DNA of 11,810 nt, from contig RXOD01005963.1 in the NCBI GenBank assembly GCA_005223375.1, positions 1 through 11,810 of the forward strand, read 5' to 3'. A model generated the notes under the pieces. The model searched no databases. It saw nothing but the letters and a program-made list of their open reading frames with translations, and had not been told where the DNA came from. Made by a program: the position numbers and the translations under genes. The stretch's first letter is position 1, and each line of letters begins with the position of its first letter. The DNA is from Amoebophrya sp. AT5.2 (Eukaryota > Sar > Dinophyceae > Syndiniales > Amoebophryaceae). Positions 7,944-11,810 of this stretch are shown piece by piece.

Positions 7944-9118
7944 GCTGCAGATGGTTGACCCCGATGCTTATTTTGGCTTGCAGTTACATAGGATAAGGTT
8001 AAGGACCGATAAAAATTACCTTTCTGATGTTTAGAAGAAGGCTGACTTTAGAGCGAATGTTGCTCAACTTCTATGATCAAGTATGAAAGTAAAGCCAGCG
8101 CCTCCGCAAAATTCAACCCAATGGCATGGTGAGAGGTAGCCCCCACACTGCCATTTTTCTGTACAATTCAGTTTTCACGAAGATCACTGCCACCGAGCAG
8201 AAAATGAATGTGGAACGGGAACAAGTGGAAGACACAAGGCACTAGCACAAAGATGAAATTGTAGACGAGGATTTCAACATCACATTTTTCCGAAAAAAAT
8301 ATTTTCGAGTGGCTTTATCTTAAAGAAAGTTAGTATAAGGCTCCTTCACGTGCACGAGATGAAGCGTAGGTTCACATAGATCCGATGCAGGGCCGCAGTC
8401 TGGCTTTCGATTCTCTCGAAGCCGGTCCTCAGCATCAATACCACGGTAAGTAATTGGCTTCGCAAACTCTCACTTCATTTCAGCTGCTACTCCCACTGAT
8501 TGATTCCCCACTGTCTGACTATTCTATTCAAGTGACTTGAAGAATGAGGGGTAAGACGAGACGCGAAAAACAAACAGATGGCGACATACGGAGTCGATAT
8601 AAAATAAATGGCTATGATGGATAGAACCCTGCTGTCTACAGAAGCGGATAGCGTAATCGGGAACAAACTTGGACCTGTACGAAGAATTAGCGGTGGCTTT
8701 TGAACGAGAACGGCGCAGGCCAAACTAAAACCAAACATCGCGCCGCGACCACCAGAATCTGGGCATGACGACCAGAAACTTCGCTTATCAAATGACTGAG
8801 ATGAACTTTCTTTCGGTTTCTTCGTTGCAGACTCACTTCGTTCCGTCTTCGTTTTCGCATCGATCGAGCGTGAGGGACCCGACGGAAACGCAACCGGGAC
8901 CGGGACCGGCCAATGCCGCAATAAAAGTTTCTTTTCAACAATCTCGTAACTCACAGCGAACTCGTAGTCGCACTTTCGTGTTCAAGTTGAAGTTCTTGAA
9001 GTTCACCAGTATTAATACAACTTTAGTAGAAGGTGTGGAGTTGAATACGGTCAGCAGCCAGCGACTGATTTCTTCGAAGAATAGCTTCGCTCCATAGCTA
9101 CATCGCAGCAAGAAAATC
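7944..9118. other. Intergenic region with an isolated intron-like element
   Basis: About 1.2 kb without a supported gene. It contains the intron-like element at 8446-8483, an ATG at 8385 that opens a frame of only 22 codons (26 if that intron is removed), and a small palindrome at 8521-8545 (TTCAAGT/ACTTGAA around G, with outer ATTC/GAAT). The minus-strand frame 8487-8954 begins with GTG and has no recognisable domain. The region may hold the 5' UTR of the 9119 gene or a non-coding transcript. Confidence 0.45.
8446..8483 (+). other. Textbook 38-nt mini-intron outside any recognised ORF
   Basis: CACG|GTAAGT at 8446 is a full match to the eukaryotic 5' splice consensus, and a pyrimidine-rich CTCACTTCATTTCAG ends at 8483. 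The 38-nt length would be among the shorter introns known, though such lengths occur in several protists. The flanks do not form a long reading frame: from ATG 8385 the spliced frame closes after 26 codons. It may mark a UTR intron of the downstream gene, a non-coding RNA, or chance. Confidence 0.45.
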
Positions 9119-11810
9119 ATGGGCGACGACGGTAAGAACAGCACCCCCGTTCCCGGGCAGCTCACCCCTGCTGAGCTGTTCGAGCAGGAGCAGGCGGCGC
9201 TGCTTCTCGACCTCGGGATCACCTCTGAGTACGGCGTCGGCAGGTTCTCCTACTGTGAGGTGGTGCCGCCGAAGCGGGCGCGCGCTGCGGACTGCTGGGT
9301 GGAGCAACTGGACTATTCCCTGCCGCTGAACAAGCAGCCGCACCATTCCGCCATGCTGGTGGTGGCGGACCTGAAGAGGCCCGAGTGGGACCCGGAGGCG
9401 AGTAAACAAGACGAAAACTGGTGCGGGATCGTGGGGAAGATGGCCGGAGCCGCGGCCGAGGGAACAATGTGATCATACTATACCAATTTATCATGTCTGG
9501 TCTCTTTATTGTTTTTGTTTCCCCGATTCAATACTCACTTTCGTCTTGACTCATCCATCGGTCAATCCATCACAGTATCTATCGCAGGACGGCTCGGAAG
9601 TACCTCCGGAACGTCTTTGGACCATCCAAAGCATCCAGATGGTCGAAACTCCAGGGCGCAAAAAACAAAAATCAAACCTTGTAGTGGTCACGCACAAAGC
9701 TCCTCGTCGGACAATTCATTGTGATGTTGAATTAAAGAGGAATAGAGGAGTCGGCTTTAAGCGCTACAAACGTGCTTACTCTACAGGAGCGCGTTTTCCG
9801 ATTTGGCGGACACAGTGCAGGACTACCAGGATCGGGACGGGCATATCGAGCACGTGGCCGGCACTATCTACCCAAAAAAGGGCGACGTTGAGGGTGACGG
9901 GAGCGACCACGCGGGCTCTCTGAGCGACGACACCACCCCGAACGAGGACGAGAAAACAAAGAAGCGTAGGAACCCGCTGAAGCGAATCAGCAAGAAGCTC
10001 GCAAGTGCGACCACGACCAGTGCGCGTTCCGCGTTGGCGTTGCGTCCGAGAGTGCCCGGAGGTGCTAGTGGTGAAGGTAGCGCGGGCGAGCCGTCGTTGG
10101 AGGAGGGGGAGGAGGAGGAAGGCCAAGAAAGTGAAAGCAGCGGCGCCAGCCTGAGCGACCACGACCAGACGCCGCACGCGAATTGGAAGCGGCACTACCA
10201 ATTCGACGCGGTGGTAGGCGCGGAGACGAAGCGCAAATCGGACGCAGTATCGGCTACGAGTTCGGTGGCGCCCTCAGAAGTAGGCTCCCGCTCCGGGACG
10301 AAGAACAATAGTAAGCTGATGAAAGGAGCGCTCGTGCCGGGGGACGGAGGGTACGGTGACGCCACTCCGGCGGCCTCGTCCAAGCCGGAGCAGCGCCCCA
10401 CCGTGGACCTCCCGCACTTCCACGGAACGAGCAATTTGGGCCGCTCGCGCGAAAACCGCAATGCGCAAGTGGAGCGGCTGCGGAGGCAACTCGAAAGACA
10501 AAAGGACGCACTGCGGGCCAAGTACAAAGCGCAAAAAGCGGAAAATAAAGGGCCCGTCGCCGGAGAGGAGGCCGGTCGTGGGCAGAAAGCTATGGCGGGA
10601 ACCGCACCCGCAGCGGGGCCAGCAAAGGCGAAAGCGGCGACCGGAAGCGGAAATCAGACACAGGGCAACGAAAAGCCGGCTTTGGGTAGCAGTTCCCGTG
10701 CTGCTGGGTCGGTGGACGATATTCCGAAAAGAGGCGCTGATGGAGCTGCCACTCCCCCTCCTCGTGTGACCCAGGCTGACGGAGCTGCCATTCCGCCTCC
10801 CCGCGTGAGCCAGCCGGCAAAGCCGCCGGCTCGCCTCGTGAAGCGGGCTTCGGGCGTTAACCAGCGGGATGGCGCTACTGCCGTCCCAGCGAAAGAACAA
10901 ACGACGACGACGGGCGGAAAGCCGAAGTCGGTGCAGGAGGACCCCGCGGCGAAACAGGAAGCTGCTGCCGCTGCGCCCAAGAACCCCGTGGTCACTGTGA
11001 AGAAAGCGGCAGCGACGAATAAACGGGAAGGCGCAACAAGCGCGCCGACTGCCGCGAACAAGACCGGGCCACCGCCTGCTGCAAGTCCGAAAGCGCCGGT
11101 GCCAGATAAACTGAAACAAGCGGTGCGCGGCAGCGCAGGAGCAGAAGCCAAACCAGCACAGAAGGCGGATGGTGGAGCCCCTGACGCCGGCAAAGTAGTG
11201 GACGACGCGAAGCCGAAGGCAGCTAAGACCAGCGTGCCAGCCGCCGCAGCTGTAGCGTCCCCGAAACCTTCTGCGGGCGTGGCGCTGGCAACCGAAGGCT
11301 CGACGGAGCTCTTCTATCCGGCGACCGCTGTAACTTCAGTCGCGGCCACCCCCGGCGCGACCCCTGGCGCAATTCCAAAGCCCGTGGCAGCGACTTCAAC
11401 CAAAAAAACGACGGAGGAACCAGGAGCGAAAGTCGCGGGAGCAGAAGCCGGGGCCGCCGTGATGTCGCCGAGCCCGAAGCCAGTGGCGGGCGCTGCAGAG
11501 AAGCCGTCAGAGGTCCCGAAGAGGCCGCCGACTGCAGCGAAGACCAGACCACCGCCTGCTACAAGGCCGAAAGCGCCAGTGCCAGATAAACTGAAACAAG
11601 CGGTGCGCGGCAGCGCAGGAGCAGAAGCCAAACCAGCACAGAACGCGATTGGTGAAGCCCCCGACGCGATCAAAGTAGTGGACGACGCGAAACCGAAGGC
11701 ACCTAAGGCCAGCGTGCCAGCCGCCGCAGCTGTAGCGTCCCCGGAACCTGCTGCGGGCGTGGCGCTGGCAACCGAAGGCTCGACGGGGCTCTTCTATCCG
11801 GCGACCGCTG
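9119..11810 (+). CDS. Large disordered Ala/Pro/Lys-rich repeat protein, spliced once, 3' truncated by the window
   Basis: ATG 9119 (context GAAAATCATG) starts a frame of 117 codons that ends at TGA 9470 if unspliced. A second frame, open from 9761 past 11810, has no ATG before about 10319 but strong coding composition from 9788. Removing 9421-9786 (GTGCGG ... CTCTACAG) joins the two in phase, giving at least 775 codons. Exon 1 has PAELFEQEQAALLLDLG (17-33) and PHHSAMLVVADLKRPEW (74-90), no known domain. Exon 2 begins with an acidic/basic region (DTTPNEDEKTKKRRNPLKR), then an acidic run, a likely coiled coil at 10451-10548 (AQVERLRRQLERQK...), and from about 10570 a disordered Ala/Pro/Lys tail with repeats. 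The tail's composition resembles histone H1-like or scaffold proteins; no function is assigned. Another donor (GTAAAC at 9402, joined to an AG at 9760-9761) also keeps phase. If neither is used, 9119-9472 is a separate small gene. Confidence 0.6.
9421..9786 (+). other. Predicted 366-nt intron of the disordered repeat-protein gene
   Basis: Donor GTGCGG at 9421 and acceptor ACTCTACAG ending 9786. The junction TG|G forms a Trp codon and leads into SAFSDLADTVQDY. A 7-bp inverted repeat (GACCATC 9620-9626, GATGGTC 9638-9644) lies inside. The need for an intron is well supported because the downstream frame has no start of its own; the exact borders are less sure. Confidence 0.45.
10739..10816 (+). 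repeat. Two tandem 39-bp (13-residue) units in the disordered protein
   Basis: The units at 10739-10777 and 10778-10816 encode DGAATPPPRVTQA and DGAAIPPPRVSQP. Proline-rich PPPR could act as an SH3- or WW-type ligand; that is inference from the motif alone. Confidence 0.75.
11061..11810 (+). repeat. 480-bp in-frame repeat (two copies seen, second cut by window end)
   Basis: Bases 11061-11330 and 11541-11810 align without gaps at an offset of exactly 480 (160 codons). I count 19 differences in 270 bases, about 93% identity, including a run of over 60 identical bases around 11099-11163. Similarity extends somewhat upstream after a one-codon gap (AAC AAG ACC against AAG ACC). The 210 bases between the copies (11331-11540) show no clear partner in the preceding DNA, so either the full unit is 480 bp with the next copy beyond the window, or only about 270 bp was duplicated. 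Confidence 0.88.

Noticed and set aside
8487..8954. Minus-strand frame of 155 codons in the intergenic region
   Set aside because: GTG start, no recognisable motif, ordinary composition. A hydrophobic patch is present but insufficient to call a membrane protein.
9546..9923. + strand frame of 125 codons across the predicted intron
   Set aside because: TTG start, frame incompatible with the coding frame from 9788, and its 3' part is a shadow of exon 2.
10274..11119. Minus-strand frame of 281 codons
   Set aside because: It begins with TTG, is Arg/Ser-rich in the way expected from reading Ala/Pro/Lys codons backwards, and lies wholly over the better-supported + strand frame.

Overview
The window looks like nuclear DNA of a gene-dense microbial eukaryote. 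Reading frames are GC-rich and rich in Ala, Gly, Pro and Lys, and they lie in more mixed-composition intergenic DNA. Several candidate introns are of GT...AG type. One protein is clearly eukaryote-specific (a PITH-domain protein). No ribosome binding sites or operon-type spacing are seen. Every supported gene is on the + strand. Together with the low-complexity proteins, this would fit an alveolate of the dinoflagellate lineage (a syndinian such as Amoebophrya is one possibility), but the taxon is inference and nothing here is diagnostic.

Layout: (1) 3-413 is the C-terminal end of a Gly/Tyr- and RGG-rich protein, probably RNA-binding. (2) 414-2653 is a long stretch with no gene I can support, with small hairpins and palindromes. 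(3) 2654-4750 is an intact single-exon gene for a 698-residue, probably nuclear protein with two copies of an LNGK-type motif and three LPPGF repeats. (4) 5431-6073 is a probable but unresolved gene whose coding signal changes frame and needs introns. (5) 6076-6660 is a possible two-exon gene with a well-formed 90-nt intron. (6) 7239-7910 is a complete PITHD1-like gene, the only confident family assignment. Its stop codon lies in the loop of a long near-perfect hairpin. (7) 7944-9118 is non-coding by ORF criteria but holds a textbook 38-nt intron at 8446-8483. (8) 9119 to the window end is a long disordered Ala/Pro/Lys-rich protein, apparently spliced once, that carries a 480-bp (160-residue) in-frame repeat cut by the window edge.

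The genes show no obvious shared pathway. PITHD1 relatives act with the proteasome, the first gene probably binds RNA, and the 2654 protein has nuclear localisation signals; the rest are orphans. I found no mobile-element gene, CRISPR array, rRNA or tRNA. The most interesting items are the stop-codon hairpin of the PITH gene, the repeat array whose copies differ mostly by amino-acid replacements, and the isolated perfect mini-intron.
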